Shown here: piece by piece, positions 15,201 through 23,163 of the stretch
Layout: each line of letters opens with the position of its first letter
Numbering within the stretch: the stretch's first letter is position 1
Source of the DNA: CAZJRQ01 sp964548535
Lineage (GTDB): Bacteria > Bacillota > Clostridia > Oscillospirales > Ruminococcaceae
DNA: 23,450 nt
Direction of reading: 5' to 3'
NCBI GenBank assembly: GCA_964548535.1
Contig: CAZJRQ010000034.1
Coordinates: forward strand, 1 to 23,450
Program-made: the position numbers and the translations under genes
Notes under the pieces: generated by a model
Told to the model about the DNA's origin: nothing
What the model saw: only the letters and a program-made list of their open reading frames with translations
The model's database searches: none

Positions 15201-16689
15201 TTGATATAAATTCAGTAAGCTCTCGCTTTGGATTTACAAGCATATCAAATCTATCAACAACTTCAAGATTTCTAATCTTGACAGCACCTATTTCAATAAT
15301 TCTGTCATTTGTAGCTGATGTGCCAGTAGTTTCAAGATCAAAAACAATTATCTCATCAGTTAATTTGCGCTTGTCACAGCCCTTGAAAATTCTTTCATCG
15401 TTATTAACTTCATAAGCTTCAATACCATAAATCGCCTTGAAATCTGTACCGCCCTTGCGAATTTTAGCAACAGCATTTCCAGCATCTGTATATCCCTGTA
15501 CAACTCCATGGTCAGTAATTGCAATTGCCTTATGTCCCCACTCGTGGGCACGATTAACTAAAGCACTTGAAGCAGCCAAAGCGTCCATGCTTGACATATT
15601 AGTATGACAGTGCAGCTCGACACGCTTTTCTTCAGCCTCGTCAATTTCTTTTTCACGCCTAACAACCATAATATCAGTCGGAATTAGATATGTTCTGTGA
15701 TCAAAATCATCAACGTCAACCTTGCCTGAACAAATTATTGTAGTACCCTTTTTTAGGTTTCCAAGCAAGCTCTCAAGATCATCTCTATGTAAACCTTTAG
15801 CAAAGCGACCTCTTCGAGTTCCACCTAGCATTTTTATAGAAAATGACGATGTAAAATCCGTAAAATAAATAACGGCAATAAGCATACCGTTGCGAGTTTC
15901 TCTAGTATCAATCTGAAAGATTTCGCCCCAAACAGTAACAGGTTTATCCATACCTTCAAGCGGAATCTCCTTCATATTCGTAACTTTAGAACTTGAAGCT
16001 ATCGGTGAACCCATTAACACAACTGCATTATCAGCTATAAGATTAAGTCTTGTAAAGTCCACATTGCATTTACGGTAATCAATTGATTTTTCTGCAACTT
16101 TTGCACCAGGCTGCGAATTTGCACCTGAAGATGGCTGTGAAGGTACAATCTTGGGTCTATTCTCCTGCTGCTCGTGTAAAATTGCATCTTGAGTTTTTTG
16201 AAATTCTTCATTATCAGTTTCAGTAACACCAGTAAATGTTATTCCTGCACTAGTGGAGAACATATCCATAACCAAAGATGAAAACTTATTCTCGATACCT
16301 GCTTTTCTCAGCACATTTTCACCACCGTGCATAAGATTAACCGTAAATGTATTTTCAGTAAATTCAGCTGTTGCACCATCGAAAAAACCGTTCACGACCG
16401 GAAATCTACTCTTTAAAAATTTTACAAGTTCTACAAAATAATTCCCACAAAGCAAGTTAGGAGTATATTTACACAAAATTTCAAGTTGATTAAGATGTAT
16501 AGCATCGGCCAATTTGTTTTCAAACTCATAAATCACATCATAGCTTTGAAGGTCGTCAAACTTTGCTATAACCGTCATTTTATTTTGCTGTTGTATATAC
16601 GCTAACTTTAAAATCTCTGCATTCTCCATCGATTTAGGGATTAGTTCTATATATTCTTCAAAAAAACTAGATAGTGTATAACTCTTCAT
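12208..16689 (-). CDS. polC: DNA polymerase III alpha subunit, PolC type
   Basis: Replicative DNA polymerase of low-GC Gram-positives, 1493 residues (B. subtilis PolC is about 1437). Order: N-terminal domains (1-165), a Gln/Pro/Ser-rich linker (about 165-200), OB fold (about 240-345, VTVWGEIFQIDTRE), PHP domain start VELHCHTNMSSMDA near 356, embedded DEDDh proofreading exonuclease (FDLETTG near 447, HNSDFDTGFIRN, HHRACDDAE near 586), second PHP part, polymerase core with a four-cysteine zinc motif (CPKC near 963, CPNC near 986) and the APDIDLNFSGDY catalytic aspartates near 1016, helix-hairpin-helix region, and a C-terminal clamp-binding QMSLF. AAGGA precedes the ATG, 11 bases after the ispG stop. 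It is the last gene of the long operon. Confidence 0.98.
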   Translation of the reverse strand: MKSYTLSSFFEEYIELIPKSMENAEILKLAYIQQQNKMTVIAKFDDLQSYDVIYEFENKLADAIHLNQLEILCKYTPNLLCGNYFVELVKFLKSRFPVVNGFFDGATAEFTENTFTVNLMHGGENVLRKAGIENKFSSLVMDMFSTSAGITFTGVTETDNEEFQKTQDAILHEQQENRPKIVPSQPSSGANSQPGAKVAEKSIDYRKCNVDFTRLNLIADNAVVLMGSPIASSSKVTNMKEIPLEGMDKPVTVWGEIFQIDTRETRNGMLIAVIYFTDFTSSFSIKMLGGTRRGRFAKGLHRDDLESLLGNLKKGTTIICSGKVDVDDFDHRTYLIPTDIMVVRREKEIDEAEEKRVELHCHTNMSSMDALAASSALVNRAHEWGHKAIAITDHGVVQGYTDAGNAVAKIRKGGTDFKAIYGIEAYEVNNDERIFKGCDKRKLTDEIIVFDLETTGTSATNDRIIEIGAVKIRNLEVVDRFDMLVNPKRELTEFISNLTHITDEMLDGAADEKTAVEAFLKFCGEKPVFVAHNSDFDTGFIRNSVLRLGIKYDFSSIDTVPMSRIMLPQLEKHKLNFVAEHFGLDFNHHRACDDAEVLAQIFINLSNQLIEQYGHMFITVDMLNSLLANTDNVDSMPSYHQIILVRNNTGLKNLYKLISMSNLDFYKRRPRIPKSELVKHREGLIIGSACEAGELIQAYLDGKTDEQIKQIASFYDYLEIQPQGNNMFMLTSERPPYTNITSEEQIKDINRFVVKLGDEMGIPVCATGDVHFLDKGDAQFRAVLMASKGFTDADRQPPLYLKTTTQMLSELSYLGEDKAYEIVVTNTNMIADMIDSDLKSFPNGTYTPFIDGAVRELQVICWQNACGMYGDCDPSEIEVPEGDTGIEVAFKDHIPPIVYERLNRELSSIIKHGFAVLYMISQKLVANSVENGYQVGSRGSVGSSFVASMSGISEVNPLMPHYVCPKCRTSEFITDGSVGSGYDLPPKKCPNCGEEYNRDGHDIPFETFLGFDGDKAPDIDLNFSGDYQSFAHKYTEELFGADHVFKAGTIAGVAEKTAFGYTKKYLEERGRVVHPAEEQRIINGCLDVKRTTGQHPGGMVVIPSDYDVYDFTPVQHPAEKVDSDIVTTHFDFHSLHDTILKLDELGHDVPTLYKYLEDMTGLDILKIPMSDEKVYSLFTSPNALGVTSEDIMWQTGTLGIPEMGTAFVCQMLLEAKPKNFSDLLQISGLSHGTDVWLGNAQELIHNNVCTISEVIGTRDSIMTYLIYHGLDPKLSFKIMEITRKGNAPKLLTEEMKQDMRDHDVPEWYIESCLKIKYMFPKAHAAAYVTSAIKLCWFKIYKPLEFYAAYLTVRGENFEAETAVKGVHMVRERIEQLRNMAKQERTAKDEGVLEMLMLTNEFLSRKYDFLPVDIFKSHATIYQIEDGKLRLPFCSLSGVGTNAAQSLYEKAKNRDFISIEEFQQQSGIGKSVVETLERNGAFGDLPKSNQMSLF

Positions 16690-16700
16690 TTTTTCATTCC

Positions 16701-17747
16701 TTACAGTTTTTCTATTTCGCCAAGCAAGGCTGTTAGTGCCTCACTTTCATCAATCTTATACAATTTTTCACCGTTTTTAAACAAAACAGCACAGCCGTCG
16801 CCACCAGCAATTCCAATATCAGCCTCTCCTGCCTCACCGATACCGTTTACAACACAACCCATTACTGCAACTGTAATATCCTTTTCGATATCTTTAGTTG
16901 CTGCCTCAACTTTTTTCGCAAGAGAAATTAAATCAATTTTAGTTCGACCGCAAGTCGGACATGAAACAATCTTCACGCCACTTCCCTTGCCTATCGACTT
17001 TAAAATATCTTTAGCTGCATAAATCTCTTTTACTGGATCATCTGTTAGAGAAACTCGAATAGTCTCGCCTATTCCGTCGACAAGTAAAGAACCAATTCCA
17101 ACTGCTGATTTTATTATTCCCATACGCTCAGTGCCTGCTTCAGTCACCCCTAAATGCAGAGGATAATCACACTTTTCAGCAAGAAGACGATAAGCACCAA
17201 TCATATTTGGAACGTTTGACGATTTTATTGAAATAACTATATCATTAAAATCACATTCTTCTAAAATCTTAACATGACGCATTGCACTCTCCACCAAAGC
17301 CTCTGGCACTGGCGAACCGTACTGAGCAAGCAAATCCTTCTCAAGTGAACCTGCATTTACACCAATTCTTATTGGAATATTTCTGCTCTGACACGATTTC
17401 ACTACAGTTTTCACTTTGTCCATAGAGCCGATATTGCCAGGATTAATACGAATTTTATCGACACCAGCTTCAGCCGCAGCAACTGCAAGTCTGTAATCAA
17501 AATGTATATCAGCAACTAGAGGAATACTTGTTTTTTCCTTAACTGCCGGAATTAATTTTACAGCATCCATATTTGGTATTGCAGCTCGAACAATTTCACA
17601 GCCAGCATTTTGGAGCATTACAGCCTGTTCAACTGACTTTTCAATGTTCTCAGCTGGAACATTAAGCATTGACTGAATGTATATTTTTTCACCGTCAAGA
17701 ACTAAATTCCCGACCTTAACTGGTCTGCAATTTCTTTTCAAAGTCAT
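16701..17747 (-). CDS. ispG: 4-hydroxy-3-methylbut-2-enyl diphosphate synthase IspG (GcpE)
   Basis: Iron-sulfur enzyme of the MEP isoprenoid pathway that reductively opens MEcPP to HMBPP. 348 residues, normal for the bacterial two-domain form. The N-terminal barrel shows IQSMLNVPAENIEKSVEQ, ADIHFDYRLA and KIRINPGNIG. The C-terminal cluster-binding domain carries SCPTCGRTKID (cysteines near 262 and 265) and GCVVNGIGEAGEADIGIAGG (third cysteine near 297, conserved Glu after NGIGEAGE). Sixteen bases separate it from rseP. In B. subtilis the corresponding slot between rasP and polC holds proS. Confidence 0.97.
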   Translation of the reverse strand: MTLKRNCRPVKVGNLVLDGEKIYIQSMLNVPAENIEKSVEQAVMLQNAGCEIVRAAIPNMDAVKLIPAVKEKTSIPLVADIHFDYRLAVAAAEAGVDKIRINPGNIGSMDKVKTVVKSCQSRNIPIRIGVNAGSLEKDLLAQYGSPVPEALVESAMRHVKILEECDFNDIVISIKSSNVPNMIGAYRLLAEKCDYPLHLGVTEAGTERMGIIKSAVGIGSLLVDGIGETIRVSLTDDPVKEIYAAKDILKSIGKGSGVKIVSCPTCGRTKIDLISLAKKVEAATKDIEKDITVAVMGCVVNGIGEAGEADIGIAGGDGCAVLFKNGEKLYKIDESEALTALLGEIEKL

Positions 17748-17763
17748 TTTATATCAAGTCCTC

Positions 17764-18801
17764 TTAAATAATTTTTATAATATCACTCACAGTAATTACA
17801 ACCATGAACAGCATAAGTGCTGCAAATCCTACAAAATGAACCACTCCCTCTTTTTCTGGTGGAACTGGTTTTTTTCTTATAAGCTCAACAATTAAAAAGA
17901 TTAATCTTCCGCCATCAAGTGCTGGCAACGGCAACAGATTAAAAAGTCCGATATTTATAGTAATAAACGCACCAAGTGAAAGAATTTGTTCAGTTAAAGC
18001 GCGCCAATCAACGCCATTCTCTTCAGTTGTTTCATTCTGAATAACATCACCGATAACGTCAACAATTCCAACTGGACCTGACAAATCTTTTATAGAATAT
18101 TTACCAGTTACCAAATCGCCAAGCGAGATATAAATCAATCGCGCATCAGTAATTGACTGCTTAAACGAGCGTGACATTACTGTTCCAAAAGTAGCTTCAA
18201 TAGGCTGAACTCTAAAGTCAATATGTGTAGTATTTTCGTCAGACTGGAAAGTTACATTTGGAAGTTTAACCTTTTCACCGTTACGAACTACAACCATTTC
18301 GAAAATTCCATCAGCGTCGTTTTGAAACTGATATGACAAATCCATATCAGTATAAATTCTCATGCCGTTAACTTTTACAATCTTATCTCCTATCTCAAGA
18401 CCAGTTTCATGTGATTTTGCATTATCCTCAAAATATGAAACCGTAGTAGAAGCAATAGGTGCTGACATGGATGTACAAATAATCAGTAAAACAAACCCCA
18501 AAATCAAGTTCATAATTGCTCCAGCAACTACTATAGCTATACGCTTCGGAACTGGCTTTTTATTAAATGCTCCATCGTCAGAACTCTCGGCATCCTCGCC
18601 CTCCATAGCGCAATATCCACCAATTGGGAAGATTCTTATTGCATACAAAGTTTCGCCCTTTTGCTTTTTAAAAATAGCAGGTCCCATTCCTAAAGCAAAC
18701 TCATTTACTTTAACTCCGCACTTTTTTGCAACAATAAAATGTCCAAACTCGTGAATTAAAATAATAATTTCAAAAATAACTAAAGCTAAAATTATCTTCA
18801 T
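17764..18801 (-). CDS. rseP: Site-2 intramembrane zinc metalloprotease RseP/RasP
   Basis: Membrane protease that cuts transmembrane segments, such as anti-sigma factors and signal-peptide remnants in related species. 345 residues. The first membrane helix carries the zinc motif HEFGH (17-21), and the third zinc ligand lies in the C-terminal LPLPALDGGRL motif near residue 290. A single PDZ domain (about 120-200) sits between, with GLEIGDKIVKVNGMRI at its core. Further helices are at about 90-110, 265-285 and the C-terminus. Its place between dxr and ispG matches the clostridial operon. The local substrate cannot be deduced. Confidence 0.95.
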   Translation of the reverse strand: MKIILALVIFEIIILIHEFGHFIVAKKCGVKVNEFALGMGPAIFKKQKGETLYAIRIFPIGGYCAMEGEDAESSDDGAFNKKPVPKRIAIVVAGAIMNLILGFVLLIICTSMSAPIASTTVSYFEDNAKSHETGLEIGDKIVKVNGMRIYTDMDLSYQFQNDADGIFEMVVVRNGEKVKLPNVTFQSDENTTHIDFRVQPIEATFGTVMSRSFKQSITDARLIYISLGDLVTGKYSIKDLSGPVGIVDVIGDVIQNETTEENGVDWRALTEQILSLGAFITINIGLFNLLPLPALDGGRLIFLIVELIRKKPVPPEKEGVVHFVGFAALMLFMVVITVSDIIKII

Positions 18802-18830
18802 CTATTCTGTCACCTTTCAAGATTTATTTC

Positions 18831-19979
18831 TTAAAATTCTTTTATTCTATTCCTTATATACTCTCGTGCCTCTTTATCAGCCAAAAGCACGTCATCCAAG
18901 CATTTTATCTCTTTATACTCAATATTTTCTAAAACACTTTTTACTAATTCTCCAATTTCGAGAAAACTGATTTCGCCATTTAAAAATTTAGCGACCGCCT
19001 CTTCATTCGCACCGTTCACAGACGCTGGCATATTTCCACCGATTTTTATAGCCTCTATACAAGCGCTAAGACAATCAAACGTGTCATAATCAGGTTTTGC
19101 AAAAGTTAAATTTCCATAATCAGTCAGCGACAACTGCCTAGTCGGGCACTCAAATCTATCAGGATAAAGCAATGCATACTGAATAGGAATTTTCATGTCA
19201 GGCACACCCATTTGCGCTATAACCGAACAGTCATTATACTCAACAGCCGAATGAACAACACTTTCCCGATGAACAACCACTTCAATTTGCTCTGGTTTTA
19301 GGTCAAACAGCCAAAGAGCCTCAATAAATTCAAGCCCTTTGTTCATTAGTGTAGACGAATCTATGGTTATTTTACTTCCCATACTCCAGTTTGGATGATT
19401 TAATGCATCACTTACCGTAACATATGAAAGTTCATCCTTTGTCTTTCCAAAAAAAGGTCCGCCGGAAGCAGTAAGAATAATCTTATTCACCTGTGATTTT
19501 TTATTTCCCTGCAAACACTGGAAAATTGCTGAATGCTCACTATCGACAGGATATATATTGACATCATTCTCCTTTGCAGCTTTTATTACAAGCTCACCGC
19601 CAGCTACTAGAGTTTCTTTATTCGCCAAAGCAATATCGACACCATGATTAATTGCGGTCAAGGTCGGCACAAGTCCAACCATTCCAACCACTGAATTAAG
19701 CATAATATCAACGCCGTCAAGCTGCGCGATAGTATTAAGACCGTCCATTCCGACTAAGACTTTAATATCTGTGCTGCCTAACAATTCCTTTAAAGTATTG
19801 ACATTTTTCTCATTAAAAATACAAGCATACTCAACATCAAATTCTATTGCTTGTTTCGCCAAAAGCTCAGCATTCGAATGAGCAGCAAGCGCCTTTACTT
19901 TTATACTATGCTTTTTTGCAACATCTAATGCCTGAGTTCCAATAGAACCAGTTGAACCTAAAATTGTTATTGTCTTCAT
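18831..19979 (-). CDS. dxr: 1-deoxy-D-xylulose 5-phosphate reductoisomerase
   Basis: Converts DXP to MEP with NADPH, the first committed step of the MEP pathway whose later step, IspG, lies two genes on. 382 residues. The NADPH-binding GSTGSIGTQALDV is at the N-terminus. Substrate and metal motifs follow: DSEHSAIFQCLQG near 147, the flexible-loop region TASGGPFFG near 170, and HPNWSMGSKITIDSSTLMNKGLE near 195-220. AAGGA lies 8 to 9 bases before the ATG. The 91-base gap to cdsA is larger than others in the operon and holds a GC-rich hairpin. Confidence 0.97.
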   Translation of the reverse strand: MKTITILGSTGSIGTQALDVAKKHSIKVKALAAHSNAELLAKQAIEFDVEYACIFNEKNVNTLKELLGSTDIKVLVGMDGLNTIAQLDGVDIMLNSVVGMVGLVPTLTAINHGVDIALANKETLVAGGELVIKAAKENDVNIYPVDSEHSAIFQCLQGNKKSQVNKIILTASGGPFFGKTKDELSYVTVSDALNHPNWSMGSKITIDSSTLMNKGLEFIEALWLFDLKPEQIEVVVHRESVVHSAVEYNDCSVIAQMGVPDMKIPIQYALLYPDRFECPTRQLSLTDYGNLTFAKPDYDTFDCLSACIEAIKIGGNMPASVNGANEEAVAKFLNGEISFLEIGELVKSVLENIEYKEIKCLDDVLLADKEAREYIRNRIKEF

Positions 19980-20016
19980 ATAATCTATCCTTACAAACTA
20001 CTTTTAAATATCGAAA

Positions 20017-20057
20017 GGGGCAGCCAGGCTCTGCAAACGCAGAGGCTTGCCAGCCCC
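20017..20057. repeat. GC-rich hairpin between cdsA and dxr
   Basis: Arms 20017-20034 and 20039-20057 pair through GGGGC/GCCCC at the base and TCTGC/GCAGA at the top around an AAAC loop, with a partly paired middle. It is strikingly GC-rich against AT-rich surroundings. No proper T-run follows on the minus strand (TTTCGATATTT), so it is not a convincing terminator. It may reduce or process the downstream transcript, or be a dispersed palindromic element. Confidence 0.65.
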
Positions 20058-20070
20058 AATTTGAAATAAT

Positions 20071-20952
20071 CTAAATATTAAAATTTGATAAAAAATTGCT
20101 TATTAGCCCAAGGTCTTTAACTATAAGTCCTTGGCTGAACAAATAATACATAAAAGGTGCTACAAAAAGTACACTGTCAAATCTATCCATTATTCCGCCG
20201 TGCCCTGGCATTATTTTACCATAATCCTTAATTCCACACTGACGTTTTAGCATTGAAGCTGTCAAATCGCCTAAAAGCCCAACCAAAGCGCAACCCATAC
20301 CAGCAACAAAAAGCATTACAAAATCAAGTGACGCTTTGTCAAAAATCACACCATAGAAAAGTCCGATTATCAAGAAAAGTACACCATTGCTGATAACCCC
20401 TCCGATTAACCCCTCAACTGTTTTCTTAGGACTAATGTTAGGACAAAGTGGTGTTTTCCCGAAAAATGTTCCTGCAAAGTACGCTCCTGTATCAGCAAGC
20501 CAAGCTCCGCACAATGTCAAAACAATCATGAAAACAGGACTCACAGACGAACTAGACATAAGCAACAATGTTCCAAATGAATATGTAATCAGCGTTGTAG
20601 CTGCAATCATAGAAAGAACCTCAGTATGCTTAACCTGCTCATGGAATTTCAAATATAACAACATCATCGCAATAATAAACAGCCCAAAATAAAATCTGCT
20701 GTTTAACCAAACTAACCATCCATTCCTATAAAAAACATCCATAAAAGCATCTAGAAAGGCATAGCCGTAACACGCATAAGCTAAAAATTTATATTCTTTT
20801 TTCTCATCAATCTTCAACGCTCTAAATATCTCAAATATAGCAACAATTGAAAGAAAAGCTATTGCAAGATTAAACATAAAAGTATTATGTAAAATCAGCA
20901 GTACTATAGCAATTGCAACTGCTACCGCCCCAGATATTATTCTGGTTTTCAT
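20071..20952 (-). CDS. cdsA: Phosphatidate cytidylyltransferase (CDP-diglyceride synthase)
   Basis: Makes CDP-diacylglycerol for phospholipid synthesis. 293 residues with about eight hydrophobic helices. The family signature is near the C-terminus: GDLTASMLKRQCGIKDYGKI then MPGHGGIMDRFDS, including the conserved KD and PGHGGxxDRxD residues. A second conserved segment reads CGAWLADTGAYFAG and SPKKTVEGLIGG. The ATG at 20952 with AAAGGA upstream is preferred over the in-frame TTG 18 bases earlier, which would place the ribosome binding site inside the gene. It follows uppS by 28 bases, the usual order. Confidence 0.95.
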   Translation of the reverse strand: MKTRIISGAVAVAIAIVLLILHNTFMFNLAIAFLSIVAIFEIFRALKIDEKKEYKFLAYACYGYAFLDAFMDVFYRNGWLVWLNSRFYFGLFIIAMMLLYLKFHEQVKHTEVLSMIAATTLITYSFGTLLLMSSSSVSPVFMIVLTLCGAWLADTGAYFAGTFFGKTPLCPNISPKKTVEGLIGGVISNGVLFLIIGLFYGVIFDKASLDFVMLFVAGMGCALVGLLGDLTASMLKRQCGIKDYGKIMPGHGGIMDRFDSVLFVAPFMYYLFSQGLIVKDLGLISNFLSNFNI

Positions 20953-20980
20953 ATATTTACATCCTTTCAAATTTTAAAAA

Positions 20981-21712
20981 TCAAACTCCGCCGAATCTTC
21001 GGTTTCTGTCACTATATTCTATTATAGCATCATCTAAATCATCGTTCTTAAAATCAGGCCATAGTATATTTGTAAAATAATACTCCGCATAAGCAGCCTG
21101 CCAAATCAAAAAATTTGATAGCCTCTGCTCTCCGCTTGGTCTGATAATCAAATCAACATCAGGAATTTCCTCAGTATAAAGTCTGCTTTGAATAAAATCA
21201 TCACTAATGTCTTCTGGATTAACCAAACCATTCTTTACATCATATGCAATATTTTTAACAGTATTCGTAATCTCATCACGCCCACCGTAATTAATTGCGA
21301 GAATCATTGTCATTGAGTCAAAGTTCTTAGAATCCTCCTCAACTCCACGCATTTTCTCCTGCAAACTAGGCTTCAGCATAGAACGGTCACCAATAAACCT
21401 AACACGAATGTTTTCATCAATAAAATCACGAACCTCATCTAAGTTTTTCTCAAACAAGTCCATAATCGCATCGACTTCATCCTTAGGTCTTTTCCAATTT
21501 TCAGTTGAAAAAGCATAAAAAGTTATATACTCAACACCAATCGCTTTTGCATGACGAGTAATAGTTCGAAACGTTTTTGCACCAGCACGATGACCAAATT
21601 TACGTGGCATTCCGCGCTTTTTTGCCCACCTGCCGTTGCCGTCCATTATAACCCCTACATGAGCTGGAACTAATATATTTTCGCCCAAAATACCTGAGTT
21701 ATTATCAGACAT
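20981..21712 (-). CDS. uppS: Isoprenyl transferase (undecaprenyl diphosphate synthase)
   Basis: Cis-prenyltransferase that builds the C55 lipid carrier for peptidoglycan from farnesyl and isopentenyl diphosphates. 243 residues. Catalytic D24 lies in IMDGNGRWAKKRGMPRKFGH; further signatures are FSTENWKRP (68-76), NYGGRDEI (151-158) and RPSGEQRLSNFLIWQ (201-215), with E205 as magnesium ligand, and the C-terminal RNRRFGG. GAGGTG precedes the ATG. It uses the isoprenoid units that dxr and ispG in the same operon help produce. Confidence 0.97.
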   Translation of the reverse strand: MSDNNSGILGENILVPAHVGVIMDGNGRWAKKRGMPRKFGHRAGAKTFRTITRHAKAIGVEYITFYAFSTENWKRPKDEVDAIMDLFEKNLDEVRDFIDENIRVRFIGDRSMLKPSLQEKMRGVEEDSKNFDSMTMILAINYGGRDEITNTVKNIAYDVKNGLVNPEDISDDFIQSRLYTEEIPDVDLIIRPSGEQRLSNFLIWQAAYAEYYFTNILWPDFKNDDLDDAIIEYSDRNRRFGGV

Positions 21713-21738
21713 AAATTTACACCTCGTTTTTTAACTAA

Positions 21739-22293
21739 TTAGATGGAAAGAATTTCCTTCTCCTTATCAGCAACATACTCCTCAACCTGCTTAACGAACT
21801 TATCAGTAAGCTTTTGCATGCTGTCCTCGCAGTCCTTTTGCTCATCCTCTGAAATCTCATTATTTTTCTTCATAGTCTTATATTTATCCATTGCATCACG
21901 TCTGATTGAACGGATAGCAATCTTAGTGTCCTCACCATACTTTTTAATATCTTTAACAATTTCCTTACGTCTATCCTCAGTTAGCTGTGGGAAAACAAGA
22001 CGAAGGCATTCACCGTCATTCTGCGGATTAATTCCAACATCAGAACACTGAATTGCTTTTTCAATATCGCTCAAAGTAGACTTATCCCATGGCTGAACTA
22101 CCAAAACTCTAGCCTCAGCAACAGAAACAGCTGCCATTTGATTCACTGGAGTTGGTGCACCATAATAATCAACATTTACTCTATCTAAAACATTAGGATT
22201 CGCTCTGCCTGCTCTAATTGCAGCAAAATCTGACAATAATACATTTATTGATTTCTCCATTTTGCTCTGTGCTGTATTCTTAACATCGTTCAT
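21739..22293 (-). CDS. frr: Ribosome recycling factor
   Basis: Splits post-termination ribosomes together with EF-G. 184 residues from the chosen ATG, matching the usual 185. Family features: MEKSINVLLSDFAAIRAGRANPN near the N-terminus, DYYGAPTPVNQMAAVSVAEARVLVVQPWD, NDGECLRLVFPQLTEDRRKE, and a helical C-terminus ending VADKEKEILSI. The frame extends upstream through another ATG and a TTG, but these overlap the AGAGGA ribosome binding site, so the ATG at 22293 is used. Normal pyrH-frr order; the gap from pyrH is 85 bases. Confidence 0.97.
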   Translation of the reverse strand: MNDVKNTAQSKMEKSINVLLSDFAAIRAGRANPNVLDRVNVDYYGAPTPVNQMAAVSVAEARVLVVQPWDKSTLSDIEKAIQCSDVGINPQNDGECLRLVFPQLTEDRRKEIVKDIKKYGEDTKIAIRSIRRDAMDKYKTMKKNNEISEDEQKDCEDSMQKLTDKFVKQVEEYVADKEKEILSI

Positions 22294-22318
22294 AAAAAAA
22301 TTCATTCCTCTCAATAAT

Positions 22319-22334
22319 TATGTCCAAAGACATA
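22319..22334. repeat. Small hairpin in the pyrH-frr gap
   Basis: TATGTC and GACATA (minus strand) form a perfect 6-bp stem around TTTG, some 25 bases before the frr start. A second weak stem (GGATG/CATCC) lies just before it. Neither is followed by a clear T-run, so they are not called terminators. Confidence 0.35.
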
Positions 22335-22378
22335 TAACAAAGGGATGTATTCCCCATCCATATAAAAACAATCTAACT

Positions 22379-23083
22379 TTATCTAACAATAGTACCGATA
22401 TTTTCGCCCATGCAAGCATCATAAATATTATCAGGTCTATCAAGATCAAACACCAAAATCGGAACATTATTGTCTTTACACATTGCAGCAGCAGTTGAAT
22501 CCATTACTGCAAGGTCATTTGACAATATCTCACTAAAGCTTAGCGTATCATACTTAACAGCATCAGAATACTTATGCGGATCCTTATCATAAACACCGTC
22601 AACAAGTGTTGCCTTAAAGAAAATATCAGCTTCAATTTCAGCTGCTCTCAAAGCTGCCGCTGTATCAGTTGAGAAGAACGGATTTCCTGTTCCGCAGCCA
22701 AAAATAACTACTCTGCCCTTTTCAAAATGACGCATAGCTTTATTTCTGATGTATGGCTCAGCAACTTGTGGCATAGAAATTGCAGTCTGAACACGAACTT
22801 CAAGTCCACAATTCTCCAAACCGTCAGCAACTGCCAAAGCATTCATTGCTGTTGCAAGCATACCAATATGGTCTGCTCTAGTTCTATCCATAGCTCCGCT
22901 TGAACGACCTCTCCAGAAATTTCCGCCGCCAACAACAATACCTACTTCAACGCCTGCGTCAACGCATTTCTTAATGCTGTGACCGAATGAAGTGATAACA
23001 TCATAATCAAGACCAGTTTTATTTTGACCCGCTAGAGCCTCTCCGCTCAGTTTCAAAAGGATACGTTTATACTTAGGATTCAT
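22379..23083 (-). CDS. pyrH: Uridylate kinase (UMP kinase)
   Basis: Phosphorylates UMP to UDP; bacterial hexameric enzyme of the amino acid kinase fold. 234 residues from the chosen ATG. Motifs: RILLKLSGEAL (7-17), VVGGGNFWRGR (50-60), RADHIGMLATAMNA (69-82), FGCGTGNPFFSTDTAA (128-143) and KATLVDGVYDKDP (157-169), with DSTAAAMC near the C-terminus. The frame could start at a GTG 9 bases upstream, but that GTG overlaps AAGGAG, while the ATG at 23083 is 8 bases from it. It is the first gene of the operon here; the rpsB-tsf pair that often precedes it is absent. Confidence 0.96.
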   Translation of the reverse strand: MNPKYKRILLKLSGEALAGQNKTGLDYDVITSFGHSIKKCVDAGVEVGIVVGGGNFWRGRSSGAMDRTRADHIGMLATAMNALAVADGLENCGLEVRVQTAISMPQVAEPYIRNKAMRHFEKGRVVIFGCGTGNPFFSTDTAAALRAAEIEADIFFKATLVDGVYDKDPHKYSDAVKYDTLSFSEILSNDLAVMDSTAAAMCKDNNVPILVFDLDRPDNIYDACMGENIGTIVR

Positions 23084-23134
23084 TTTAGGCACTCCTTATA
23101 AATTATAAAAATTCACAAAATTACTTATAATAAA

Positions 23135-23163
23135 ATTATACAATATTTCAGTCAAAATGTAAA
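23135..23163 (-). promoter_or_regulatory. Promoter of the pyrH-to-polC operon
   Basis: TTTACA (23158-23163) and TATAAT (23135-23140), 17 bp apart on the minus strand, with TG directly before the -10 box (extended -10). The leader to the pyrH ATG is about 45 bases. Confidence 0.8.

Noticed and set aside
14930..15415. Plus-strand open frame of 161 codons inside polC
   Set aside because: Serine-rich antisense shadow of the exonuclease/PHP region; the polC frame is fully conserved there and no promoter or ribosome binding site supports it.
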